From Nocardia rhizosphaerihabitans (lineage in GTDB: Bacteria; Actinomycetota; Actinomycetes; Mycobacteriales; Mycobacteriaceae): a stretch of DNA of 33,924 nucleotides. Where the stretch lies: assembly GCF_014646295.1 (NCBI RefSeq), contig NZ_BMNE01000017.1, positions 1 through 33,924 on the forward strand. Reading direction: 5' to 3'. Below the pieces are notes generated by a model, which saw only the letters and a program-made list of their open reading frames with translations, was not told the DNA's origin and did no database searches. A program made the translations under genes and the position numbers. Below, piece after piece: positions 1-7,179 of this stretch. Each line of letters begins with the position of its first letter. The stretch's first letter is position 1.

Positions 1-820
1 TGGGTTTTCCGGTGGTGCCGGAGGTGTAGAGGATGAACAGGGGGTGTTCGGCGGGGAAGGGTTGTGCTTCGTGCGAAGGCGAAGCGAGAGAGACGGTTTC
101 GTCCCACCACAGATCGCGGACCTCGGTCCACGGCACATCCAGGCCCGTGCGCCGCACCACCAGCACATGCTCGACCGAGGACGGATCGTCGCCGAGTGCC
201 TCGTCGACCGCCGACTTCAACGGTGCCGGCTTACCGCGCCGCCACTGCCCGTCGGTCGTGACGATCAACCGCGCCTGCGCGTCGTCGACCCGCTGACGCA
301 GCGCCGTCGGCGAGAAGCCCGCGAACACCACCGAATGGGTGAGACCCAAACGCGCACAAGCCAACATGGTCACGATCGCCTCGGGAACCATCGGCATATA
401 CACCGCGACCCGATCACCCGCCACCAGCCCGAGCGCGGTGAAAGCGTTGGCAGCCCGCGAGACGTCGTCGAGCAGCTCCTGATAGGTGATGTCGCGGGAA
501 TCCCCGGGCTCACCCTCCCAGTGGATGGCCACCTGATCGCCGTGCCCGTCGATGACATGCCGGTCGACGCAGTTGTAGGCGACATTGAGCTCGCCGTCGG
601 CGAACCAGCGCGCCACCGGCGCATCGCTCCAGTCCAGGACCTGGGTGAACGGCTTGTGCCAGTGCAGCCGGTTCGCCTGCTCGGCCCAGAAACCGTCGCG
701 ATCGGTCAGCGCCCGCTCGGCGAGCGTGGCATCGGCATTGGCCTGCGCGACGAACTCCGCGGCGGGCGGATAAGCGGTCGCGTGGTCGGGTCGGGTGGGG
801 TCGGTGACTGCACCGGTCAC
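1..820 (-). CDS. acsA: Acetyl-CoA synthetase, N-terminal part (truncated by window edge)
   Basis: ATP-dependent acetate activation in the cytoplasm: acetate + ATP + CoA gives acetyl-CoA via acetyl-AMP. I translated the minus strand from a GTG at 820; about 273 residues are present and the rest lies beyond the left edge. The frame shows the Acs N-terminal region (FWAEQANRLHWHKPF, VAYNCVDRHV, GDRVAVYMPMVPEAIVTMLA) and ends in the adenylate-forming phosphate-binding motif YTSGTTGKP. The start is supported by AGGAG at about 827-831, seven bases upstream of the GTG. The gene lies 72 bp downstream of the actP-type acetate symporter on the same strand, so uptake and activation of acetate are probably co-expressed. 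A strong hairpin (851-883) sits in the gap. Propionyl-CoA synthetase is possible, but the N-terminal sequence fits Acs better. Confidence 0.93.
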   Translation of the reverse strand, partial: MTGAVTDPTRPDHATAYPPAAEFVAQANADATLAERALTDRDGFWAEQANRLHWHKPFTQVLDWSDAPVARWFADGELNVAYNCVDRHVIDGHGDQVAIHWEGEPGDSRDITYQELLDDVSRAANAFTALGLVAGDRVAVYMPMVPEAIVTMLACARLGLTHSVVFAGFSPTALRQRVDDAQARLIVTTDGQWRRGKPAPLKSAVDEALGDDPSSVEHVLVVRRTGLDVPWTEVRDLWWDETVSLASPSHEAQPFPAEHPLFILYTSGTTGKP

Positions 821-850
821 AAGAAATCTCCTTCGAACAACAGGGGTAAC

Positions 851-883
851 GCCCGGGCCGGTGGGGTCACCACCGGCCCGGGC
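851..883. terminator. Strong stem-loop between actP and acsA
   Basis: Perfect 14-bp GC-rich stem (851-864 with 870-883) and a 5-base loop, directly after the actP stop and before the acsA ribosome-binding site. No U-tract follows on either strand. It could be a partial terminator or an mRNA-stabilising/processing hairpin that sets the actP:acsA ratio. Confidence 0.6.
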
Positions 884-892
884 AGGACGGCA

Positions 893-2527
893 TCAGTGCG
901 AGATCGCCTTCTCCGCACCGACACCGGTAAGCGAGCGAACTTCCATCTCCGCGGCCTTGGCGGTGTCGACCTGCTCGCCGCGGCCACCGAGATAGGTGCC
1001 GACGATGCCGAGCGCGAAGGCCAGCGGGATCGACACGATGCCCGGGTTGGACAACGGGAACCAGTGGAAATCGGTCCCGGTGATCATCGAGGTCTTGGTG
1101 CCCGACACCGCCGGGGAGAACACGATGAGCACGATGGTCGAGATCAGGCCGCCGTACATCGACCACAGCGCGCCGGTGGTGTTGAACCGCTTCCAGAACA
1201 GCGAGTACAGGATCGTCGGCAGGTTCGCCGCCGCCGCCACCGCGAACGCCAGCGCCACCAGGAACGCGATGTTCTGGCCGTTGGCCAGGATGCCGAGGCC
1301 GATCGCGAGCACACCGATCACCACGGCGGTGATCCGTGAGACCCGCACCTGCTTGCGCTCGTCGACATTGCCCTTCTTGATCACGCTGGCGTAGATGTCG
1401 TGGGCGAACGACGCCGAAGCGGTGATCGTCAGACCGGCCACGACGGCGAGGATCGTCGCGAACGCGACCGCCGAGATCACGCCGAGCAGAATCACCCCGC
1501 CCAGCTCGAACGCCAGCAGCGGAGCCGCCGAGTTCTGGCCACCCGCCGCGGCGAGGATCTTGTCCGGGCCGACGATGGCCGCCGCGCCGTACCCGAGCAC
1601 GAGGGTGAACAGGTAGAACGCGCCGATCAGACTGATCGCCCAGACCACCGAGCGCCGAGCCTCTTTCGCCGTGGGCACGGTGTAGAAGCGCATCAGCACG
1701 TGCGGCAGACCCGCGGTGCCCAGCACCAGCGCCAGACCCAGCGACAGGAAGTTCAGCTTCGAGGTTTCGCTGCCGCCGTACTGGGCGCCCGGCGCGAGCA
1801 CGTCACGGGCGGCGACGGCCTTGTTCGCCGACTCGCTCACCGATTCCTGTGCGGCTCCGAGGATGTCGGAGAAGTTGAAGCCGAACTTGGCCAGCACCAG
1901 CACCGTCATCAGCGCGGCGCCCGCGATCAGCAGCACCGCCTTGATGATCTGCACCCAGGTGGTGCCCTTCATACCGCCGACCAGCACGTAGACGATCATC
2001 AGCACGCCGACGATCGCGATCACGACCGATTGCCCCGCACGAGACGAGATGTCGAGCAGCAGCGCGACCAGCCCGCCCGCGCCCGCCATCTGCGCGAGCA
2101 GGTAGAACAGCGACACCGTCAGGGTGGTCAGCGCGGCCGCGGTGCGCACCGGGCCTTCCTTCAACCGGAAGCTGAGCACGTCGGCCATCGTGAATTTGCC
2201 GGTGTTGCGCAGCATTTCGGCCACCAGCAGCAGCGCGACCAGCCAGGCGACCAGGAACCCGATCGAGTACAGGAACCCGTCGTAGCCGTAGACGGCGATC
2301 GCGCCCGCGATACCGAGGAAGCTCGCCGCCGACAGGTAGTCACCGGCGATGGCGATGCCGTTCTGTGGACCGGAGAAGCCGCGGCCGCCGGTGAAATAGT
2401 CGGCGGCACTGGCATTGTTGCGGCTGGCCCGGATCACCACGACCATGGTGACCACGACGAACAGCGCGAAGATGGCGATATTGGCGATGGGGTTGCCCAC
2501 CGTCGTATCCGCGGCGAGCACGCTCAT
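893..2527 (-). CDS. actP: Cation/acetate symporter ActP (SSS family)
   Basis: Solute:sodium symporter of 544 aa in the cytoplasmic membrane, expected to import acetate and other short monocarboxylates with a cation. The sequence has about 13 hydrophobic segments and SSS-family signatures: YFTGGRGFSGPQNGIAIAGD and SAASFLGIAGAIAVYGYDG near the N-terminus, GGMKGTTWVQIIKAVLL (about residues 183-200), and LGLALVLGTAGLPHVLMRFY in the middle. Its ATG overlaps the stop of the upstream DUF485 gene by four bases (ATGA), so the two are translationally coupled. The acetyl-CoA synthetase gene follows. Length and motifs are normal for ActP; the exact substrate is inferred from context. Confidence 0.93.
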   Translation of the reverse strand: MSVLAADTTVGNPIANIAIFALFVVVTMVVVIRASRNNASAADYFTGGRGFSGPQNGIAIAGDYLSAASFLGIAGAIAVYGYDGFLYSIGFLVAWLVALLLVAEMLRNTGKFTMADVLSFRLKEGPVRTAAALTTLTVSLFYLLAQMAGAGGLVALLLDISSRAGQSVVIAIVGVLMIVYVLVGGMKGTTWVQIIKAVLLIAGAALMTVLVLAKFGFNFSDILGAAQESVSESANKAVAARDVLAPGAQYGGSETSKLNFLSLGLALVLGTAGLPHVLMRFYTVPTAKEARRSVVWAISLIGAFYLFTLVLGYGAAAIVGPDKILAAAGGQNSAAPLLAFELGGVILLGVISAVAFATILAVVAGLTITASASFAHDIYASVIKKGNVDERKQVRVSRITAVVIGVLAIGLGILANGQNIAFLVALAFAVAAAANLPTILYSLFWKRFNTTGALWSMYGGLISTIVLIVFSPAVSGTKTSMITGTDFHWFPLSNPGIVSIPLAFALGIVGTYLGGRGEQVDTAKAAEMEVRSLTGVGAEKAISH

Positions 2528-2880
2528 GCGCGACCCTCCTCGAGAGATTCGCGGATGGCCGCGGCGCGCGGGTCCAGCTCACGATTGGCGAAACGGACGT
2601 AGAGCCCGGTGATGAGGAACGTGGAGACGAACTGCCCGAGGCCCAGCAGCAGACCCACGTTGATGTTGCCGAAGACCTCGGTCGCCATGAAGTCGTGCGC
2701 GTACGCGCCGAGCAGCACATAGCTCAGGTACCACACCAGAAACAGCGCGGTCATCGGGAAGACGAAGCGGCGCAGGCGGTTGCGCAGATCCTGGAACTGC
2801 GGGCTCGCCTGCACGGCGAGCCATTCGTCGGCACTCGGCGTGCGCCGGTCGGGCGCTTTTTCGGTGTCGGTTTCGGTCAT
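2524..2880 (-). CDS. DUF485 family small membrane protein (YjcH-like)
   Basis: 118-aa protein with a charged N-terminus, then two transmembrane segments (about residues 38-60 and 72-95). It carries the DUF485 hallmarks FVFPMTALFLVWYLSYVLL, AYAHDFM and GNINVGLLLGLGQFVSTFLI. In E. coli the equivalent gene yjcH lies between acs and actP, and DUF485 proteins are regularly encoded next to SSS acetate symporters; the molecular role is unknown, presumably a small accessory subunit. The ATG at 2880 is preceded by AAGGA at good spacing. It is the first gene of the DUF485-actP-acsA operon. Confidence 0.9.
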   Translation of the reverse strand: MTETDTEKAPDRRTPSADEWLAVQASPQFQDLRNRLRRFVFPMTALFLVWYLSYVLLGAYAHDFMATEVFGNINVGLLLGLGQFVSTFLITGLYVRFANRELDPRAAAIRESLEEGRA

Positions 2881-2997
2881 GCTGCGTCCTTCTGTGCATG
2901 CCCGAGAGGCCCTACGTGGTTACGCAGGCTGCCTCCTTCGGGCCTTGACTCGGTCATGCGGTGTGGTCCTAGCGTGAGGAGTGTCGTGCGTGGGATG

Positions 2998-3045
2998 ACC
3001 GTAGGACGTCGAACGTGCGCGCATGATGGTGTGGCGTGGGTCACT
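2998..3045 (-). promoter_or_regulatory. Possible promoter and CRP/GlxR-like site upstream of the DUF485-actP-acsA operon
   Basis: The 228-bp gap 2881-3108 holds a 16-bp CRP/GlxR-like element at 3030-3045, TGTGG-N6-TCACT (8 of 10 consensus positions of TGTGA-N6-TCACA). A TACGGT hexamer at 2998-3003 on the minus strand could be a -10 element. No convincing -35 was seen. Weak evidence; listed because CRP-type control of acetate genes is well known. Confidence 0.28.
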
Positions 3046-3108
3046 CGGTGAAGGTGGTCGCTCGTGCGGTGAACGGTCGCTGTGGCGCGACGAACGGTCA
3101 GCGCAAGA

Positions 3109-4863
3109 TCACCGGTGGGCGGCGGTTTCCGGGTCGCGGTCGGCGCTCATGCCGAGTCGTTCCGGCGCGTGCATGCGCAGGAATATCCCCGCGATCGTCC
3201 GTGTGTCCTGACCCTTCGTCAGAAGGCTGACCAGGATCGTCACCGCGAACGCCAGCGGCACACTGACCGCGCCCGGATAGTCGACGATCGCCGACGCCCA
3301 GCCGCCGGCCAGCTCGGGGGATACCCCGCCGAGCACCGCGAGCACGGTCGCGCCGCCCGCGGTGATACCGCCGGTGAGCAGCCCGCTCGCCGCGCCCGCC
3401 GCGGTGAGCCCGCGCCACCAGATGCCGAGTACCAGCAGTGGGCACAGGGTCGAGGCGGCCACCGAGAACGCGAGTGCGACCGTGCGGGACAGGTCGAGGG
3501 AAGCGACGGTCAGCGCCAGTGTCAGCGGGACGAGCCCGGCGACGAGAGCTGCGGCGCGGAAGTCGCGGATCCGGCCGCGCAGCACGTCGGTGCTGAGCAC
3601 GCCGGCGAGGCTGACCAGCAGACCCGAGGAGGTGGACAGGAACGCCGCGATCGCACCCGCGGCGGCCAGGGCGGCGAGCAGTTGCCCGCCGAGTCCACCG
3701 AGCACCGCGCCCGGCAGCAGGACCACCGCGGCGTCGGAGGCGCCGGTGATCAGCAATTGCGGCACGTAGAGGCGGGCGAAGACGCCGAGCAGGATCGGGA
3801 ACAGATAGAACAGGCCGACCAGCCCGATCACGGTCAGCGCGGTCCGGCGGGCCGACGGACCGTCCCGATTGGTGTAGAAGCGGACCAGCACATGCGGCAG
3901 ACCCATGGTGCCGAGGAACGTCGCCACGATCAGCGAGAACACCTGGTACTGCGGATGTTCGCCACCGAATCCGCCACCCGCCGCGACCCAGCTCGCACCG
4001 TCGGCGGGCGCACCGGCGACCACCGGGACCGCCGATCCCGGTTCGAGGATCAGTTCGGTGCCTGCCGCCAGGGTGTGGTTGCCGGGCGTGAGCAGGACCG
4101 GTCCGTCCTCGGTGCGCCTGTCGAGGGTGCCGGTGACGGTCACCTGCTGCGAAACATCCAGGTGCACCACCACATCGGTGGAGATGTCGACCGTGGTGCG
4201 CTGGTCGACCAGCGGTGGCGCCGGGGTGCCGACCGGCCGTTCGTCGGCGAGGAAGTGCAGGCCGAGTACCAGCGCGGGCACCGCCACCGCGGTCAGTTTC
4301 AGCCAGTACTGGAAGGCCTGCACCAATGTCACCGACCGCATGCCGCCGCCGATCACATTCGCGAGCACGATCGCCCCGACCGCGACTGCCCCCACCCAGT
4401 GCGGCGCCCCGAGCAGGATGTGCAGCGTCAGCCCGGCGCCCTGGAACTGGGGGATCAGGTACACCGCGCACACCAGCACCACGAGCCCGGCGGCCATGCG
4501 CCGCAACCGGATCGAGCCGAGGCGGAATTCCGCGAAGTCTGGGACGGTGTAGGCGCCCGATCGGCGCAGCGGTGCCGCGACGAACATCAGCAGTCCCAGA
4601 TATCCCGCGGTGAAGCCGACCGGGTACCACAGCGCGTCGGCACCGTACTTGGCGATGAGCCCGGCGACACCGAGAAAGGAAGCAGCGGAGAGATATTCGC
4701 CCGAGATCGCGGCCGCGTTCCAGCGTGAACCTACCGTGCGTGAGGCGACCAGGAAGTCGGACGTTGTGCGCGACAGGCGAACTCCGTAGAACCCGATCCC
4801 GACGGTGGCGAGTGCGGCCAGCAGGAGAGCGGCGATGGTGAGCGCGGGGTTGTCGGGACTCAT
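3109..4863 (-). CDS. Second SSS-family symporter (ActP/MctC-like monocarboxylate transporter)
   Basis: 584-aa multi-pass membrane protein paralogous to the ActP at 893-2527. Shared signatures include SGEYLSAASFLGVAGLIAKYG, GGGMRSVTLVQAFQYWLK and FLGTMGLPHVLVRFYTNRDG. Unlike ActP it has a roughly 90-residue polar insert (about residues 205-300, rich in T, V and D) between two membrane segments, probably an extracytoplasmic loop. Actinobacterial monocarboxylate transporters such as MctC belong to this family, so acetate, propionate or pyruvate is the likely substrate (inference). It lies 38 bp downstream of its own DUF485 gene and behind a LytTR response regulator, which suggests control by that two-component system. 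The ATG at 4863 has GGAAG upstream. Confidence 0.88.
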   Translation of the reverse strand: MSPDNPALTIAALLLAALATVGIGFYGVRLSRTTSDFLVASRTVGSRWNAAAISGEYLSAASFLGVAGLIAKYGADALWYPVGFTAGYLGLLMFVAAPLRRSGAYTVPDFAEFRLGSIRLRRMAAGLVVLVCAVYLIPQFQGAGLTLHILLGAPHWVGAVAVGAIVLANVIGGGMRSVTLVQAFQYWLKLTAVAVPALVLGLHFLADERPVGTPAPPLVDQRTTVDISTDVVVHLDVSQQVTVTGTLDRRTEDGPVLLTPGNHTLAAGTELILEPGSAVPVVAGAPADGASWVAAGGGFGGEHPQYQVFSLIVATFLGTMGLPHVLVRFYTNRDGPSARRTALTVIGLVGLFYLFPILLGVFARLYVPQLLITGASDAAVVLLPGAVLGGLGGQLLAALAAAGAIAAFLSTSSGLLVSLAGVLSTDVLRGRIRDFRAAALVAGLVPLTLALTVASLDLSRTVALAFSVAASTLCPLLVLGIWWRGLTAAGAASGLLTGGITAGGATVLAVLGGVSPELAGGWASAIVDYPGAVSVPLAFAVTILVSLLTKGQDTRTIAGIFLRMHAPERLGMSADRDPETAAHR

Positions 4864-4901
4864 CGGGAGCTTCCGTCCCGGGGACTGCGGTGGGCCATCG
4901 G

Positions 4902-5267
4902 TCAGTCCCCGGCCAGTTCCAGGAAGTCGTCCTCGTTGCGTTGGGCCAGCCGCACGTACGCCCGGCCGACCGCGTAGAGCGCCGGAAAGGCCAGTAGCCC
5001 GAGGACGAGCCAGGGCAGGCGGATACCGGCGACCGTCGTCTCGGCGATCGCGTCGATGCTGAACAGCACGGGTAGCGCTCCGAACCCGGCGACCACGACC
5101 AGACCGAGGCGCAGGGCCAGACCCAGCTGCGCCCGGATCAGTCCGCCGATCAGCGCCGCGCCGAGATCGGTCTGCTCGACAACCTCGGTGCGGGTGCGCA
5201 CCTGACGTGCACCGCGCCGCTGCGCCAGCACCACCCGTTCCCGTGGTGGCCGCTGCGGACCCGTCAC
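4902..5267 (-). CDS. DUF485-like small membrane protein, coupled to the response regulator
   Basis: 121 aa from a GTG at 5267. The start overlaps the stop of the response-regulator gene as GTGA, indicating translational coupling; no separate Shine-Dalgarno is evident. The frame is open further upstream but that part is a shadow of the regulator. The protein has a charged N-terminal region (about 40 residues), then two hydrophobic segments (LGLALRLGLVVVAGFGALPV and LPWLVLGLLAFPALYAVGRA) and a short acidic tail (NEDDFLELAGD). Topology, size and position before an SSS symporter match the DUF485 protein at 2524-2880, though sequence similarity is weak. Likely a small partner of the downstream transporter. 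Confidence 0.8.
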   Translation of the reverse strand: MTGPQRPPRERVVLAQRRGARQVRTRTEVVEQTDLGAALIGGLIRAQLGLALRLGLVVVAGFGALPVLFSIDAIAETTVAGIRLPWLVLGLLAFPALYAVGRAYVRLAQRNEDDFLELAGD

Positions 5268-6061
5268 CGCTGCGACCAGTTCTGTCGCGGACCGTGCACC
5301 AGCCGCTGCTTGAGTTCGCGTACCTGACGCCGGCTCACCGGCAGTTCCACCGCACCGGCCGCCCCCTCGGCACGCAGGCACACCACCGTGCCGGTACCGG
5401 CACTGCGCAACCCGGTGACCAGCCGCAATGCCACCAGGTACGACCGGTGCACGCGCAGGAATCCGGCGTCCTCCCACCGTGATTCGAGCGCCGAGAGCGG
5501 GATCCGCACCAGATGTGAGCCGGTGCCGGTGTGCAGCCGTGCGTAGTCCCCGTCGGCTTCGACCCAGGCGACATCGGCCCGGTTGACCAAGGTGGTGACC
5601 CCGCCGAGCTCCACCGGAATCACCTCGCTCGGATGCGCGGGCTCCGGCGGTGTGGCGGCCTGCACCGACACCCTGGCGGCGACGATTCGCCGCACCGCCT
5701 CGGCCAGCCGCGCCGCCCGCAACGGCTTCAGCAGGTAATCCACCGCGCCCAGATCGAACGCCGCCACCGCGTGATCGTCATGCGCCGTCACGAACACCAC
5801 CGCGGGCGGCTCGGCGAACTCCGACAGAATCCCCGCCAGCTCCATCCCCGTGAGCCCCGGCATATCGATATCGAGAAACACCGCATCGATCGGGTGCGCC
5901 CGCAACAACCGCAACGCACTCGTCGACTCACCCGCCCGATGAATCTCCCCGACCCCGCTCTGGGTACTCAGCAGATACACCAGCTCGTCGAGCGCCGGCT
6001 TCTCGTCATCGACGGCGAGCACTCGCAGAGCGGTCGGGGATTCATCGGTGTTCCAGGTCAC
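5264..6061 (-). CDS. LytTR-family response regulator
   Basis: 265-aa two-component response regulator. Receiver domain at residues 12-125, with acidic pocket D18/D19/E20, phospho-acceptor D64 in VFLDIDMPG, T93 and K112. A LytTR DNA-binding domain occupies about 155-255 (VAWVEADGDYARLHTG, FLRVHRSYLVAL, LPVSRRQVRELKQRL). I chose the GTG at 6061 because the receiver fold starts ten residues later and a -10-like TACCAT (6071-6076) lies just upstream; the open frame extending to 6154 is not needed. It probably receives phosphate from the LytS-like kinase at 7180-8361 and controls the downstream DUF485/symporter genes, as LytS/LytR-type systems that sense carboxylates often do. The partner kinase is unusually not adjacent. 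Confidence 0.9.
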   Translation of the reverse strand: MTWNTDESPTALRVLAVDDEKPALDELVYLLSTQSGVGEIHRAGESTSALRLLRAHPIDAVFLDIDMPGLTGMELAGILSEFAEPPAVVFVTAHDDHAVAAFDLGAVDYLLKPLRAARLAEAVRRIVAARVSVQAATPPEPAHPSEVIPVELGGVTTLVNRADVAWVEADGDYARLHTGTGSHLVRIPLSALESRWEDAGFLRVHRSYLVALRLVTGLRSAGTGTVVCLRAEGAAGAVELPVSRRQVRELKQRLVHGPRQNWSQR

Positions 6062-6187
6062 AGCCTGTCCATGGTAACCGTCGCCCCAGATCACCGAGAA
6101 CGGTATCCTCCCGAGTTCACCCGGCAGATCCCTCCGCCCGATCGGCGGCCGCACGACCTGCCGCAGCGTCGAGGAGGGGCGACACCG
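6062..6187. promoter_or_regulatory. Divergent promoter region between regulator and GNAT genes
   Basis: 126-bp divergent spacer. On the minus strand TACCAT (6071-6076) lies nine bases before the regulator GTG, so transcription would begin almost at the start codon. On the plus strand TATCCT (6104-6109) could be the -10 for the GNAT gene, whose start is preceded by the strong ribosome-binding site GAGGAGGGG (about 6170-6178). Confidence 0.4.
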
Positions 6188-6685
6188 GTGATCACCATCC
6201 GGCCCAGAAACGCCGAGGACCTACCGTCCTGCGTCGCGGCTCTGCGTGAGGTGCACGAGGCCGACGGCTATCCGGCACTGTGGCCCGAGAACCCCGCCGC
6301 CTGGTTGTGCCCGGTCAAACAGATCGACGCCCGCGTCGCCGAGTCGAACCACACCATCGTCGGACAGGTCGGAATAGGCGACAGCGTCCTCCCCACCGAG
6401 ATTCATGCCGCGATCCCCGATACCGAACTGATCTCGGTAATCCGCCTGTTCGTCATCCCGTCCCACCGCCGCCTCGACATCGGCCGCCAACTCCTCGCCG
6501 CCGCCGTGAACATGGCCGACCAACGCGCCCGCCGGGCGGTCCTCTCCGTGGAAGCCGGTGGCACAGCCGCACTTTCGCTGTACGACAGCGCAGGCTGGAA
6601 GAAGATCCACAGCGGTCCGGGAGGCTGGACGACCCCGGACGGCAGACCGGCAGTCCTGCACTATTTTCTGAGCCCGAGCCGATAG
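6188..6685 (+). CDS. GNAT-family N-acetyltransferase
   Basis: 165 aa from a GTG at 6188, chosen for the GAGGAGGGG ribosome-binding site about ten bases upstream; longer open frame upstream overlaps the regulator's promoter. The N-terminus ITIRPRNAEDLPSCVAALREV is the typical beta1-alpha1 opening of GNAT proteins. Motif A is at about residues 83-106 (VIRLFVIPSHRRLDIGRQLL), giving the acetyl-CoA pyrophosphate-binding turn. AALSLYDSAGWKKIHSG is the C-terminal motif B region. The acceptor substrate cannot be deduced; small molecule or protein amine is possible. It forms a plus-strand pair with the Nudix gene 34 bp downstream, inserted between two minus-strand two-component genes. Confidence 0.87.
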   Translation: MITIRPRNAEDLPSCVAALREVHEADGYPALWPENPAAWLCPVKQIDARVAESNHTIVGQVGIGDSVLPTEIHAAIPDTELISVIRLFVIPSHRRLDIGRQLLAAAVNMADQRARRAVLSVEAGGTAALSLYDSAGWKKIHSGPGGWTTPDGRPAVLHYFLSPSR

Positions 6686-6719
6686 TGGAACCATTTCTGC
6701 GTCTGGTCATGAGGTGAAA

Positions 6720-7166
6720 ATGCTGGAACCGAGAATTCGCGTCGCCGGGTATGTGGTTCGGGATCGGGAGGTTCCGGAACTTCTTGTCTTCGACCATGTC
6801 GGTATGCCCGAAGCGGGGACTCAGATTCCGGCCGGTGGGGTTCGCCAGGGGGAGGAGCTCGAATCAGCTGTTCTTCGGGAGATCGCCGAGGAGACGGGGC
6901 TGGTCGGCGTTTCCGTTGTGGAGCCTATGGGTGTGGACCGTCGACCGCATCCGGGTACGCAACAACCTCGCTGGACCACCTATTTTCATCTTCGGGCACC
7001 GGCGGATTCGGCCGATGCCTGGGTGCATCGAGTCGTCAGTGACGACGAGGACAGTGGACTGGTATTCGCTTGTCGCTTCGTGCCGTTGCCGCTCGATATC
7101 GCGTTGGTGGATCACCAGGACGCTTGGTTGAACCGGATCGTCCTTCCAGAGGGATTCCGGAGCTGA
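6720..7166 (+). CDS. Nudix hydrolase
   Basis: 148 aa from the ATG at 6720 with GAGG at 6711-6714; a GTG six bases upstream is the alternative. It contains a complete Nudix box, GGVRQGEELESAVLREIAEE followed by TGL, matching GX5EX7REUXEEXGU at about residues 39-61, so it should hydrolyse a nucleoside diphosphate linked to another group using Mg2+. The rest of the protein is poorly diagnostic, so the substrate is unknown. Third-position bases are visibly richer in A/T than in the neighbours, suggesting recent acquisition. It converges on the sensor kinase gene with only 13 bp between stops. Confidence 0.9.
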   Translation: MLEPRIRVAGYVVRDREVPELLVFDHVGMPEAGTQIPAGGVRQGEELESAVLREIAEETGLVGVSVVEPMGVDRRPHPGTQQPRWTTYFHLRAPADSADAWVHRVVSDDEDSGLVFACRFVPLPLDIALVDHQDAWLNRIVLPEGFRS

Positions 7167-7179
7167 CGACGAACTGACA

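Noticed and set aside
1400..4728. Long plus-strand open frames opposite actP and the second symporter (1400-2602, 3082-4728)
   Set aside because: Arg/Gln/Glu-rich compositions typical of antisense frames in GC-rich DNA; the minus strand carries clear transporters.
6062..6154. Longer N-terminus for the LytTR regulator
   Set aside because: The added residues have no receiver-domain match and overlap the divergent promoter region.
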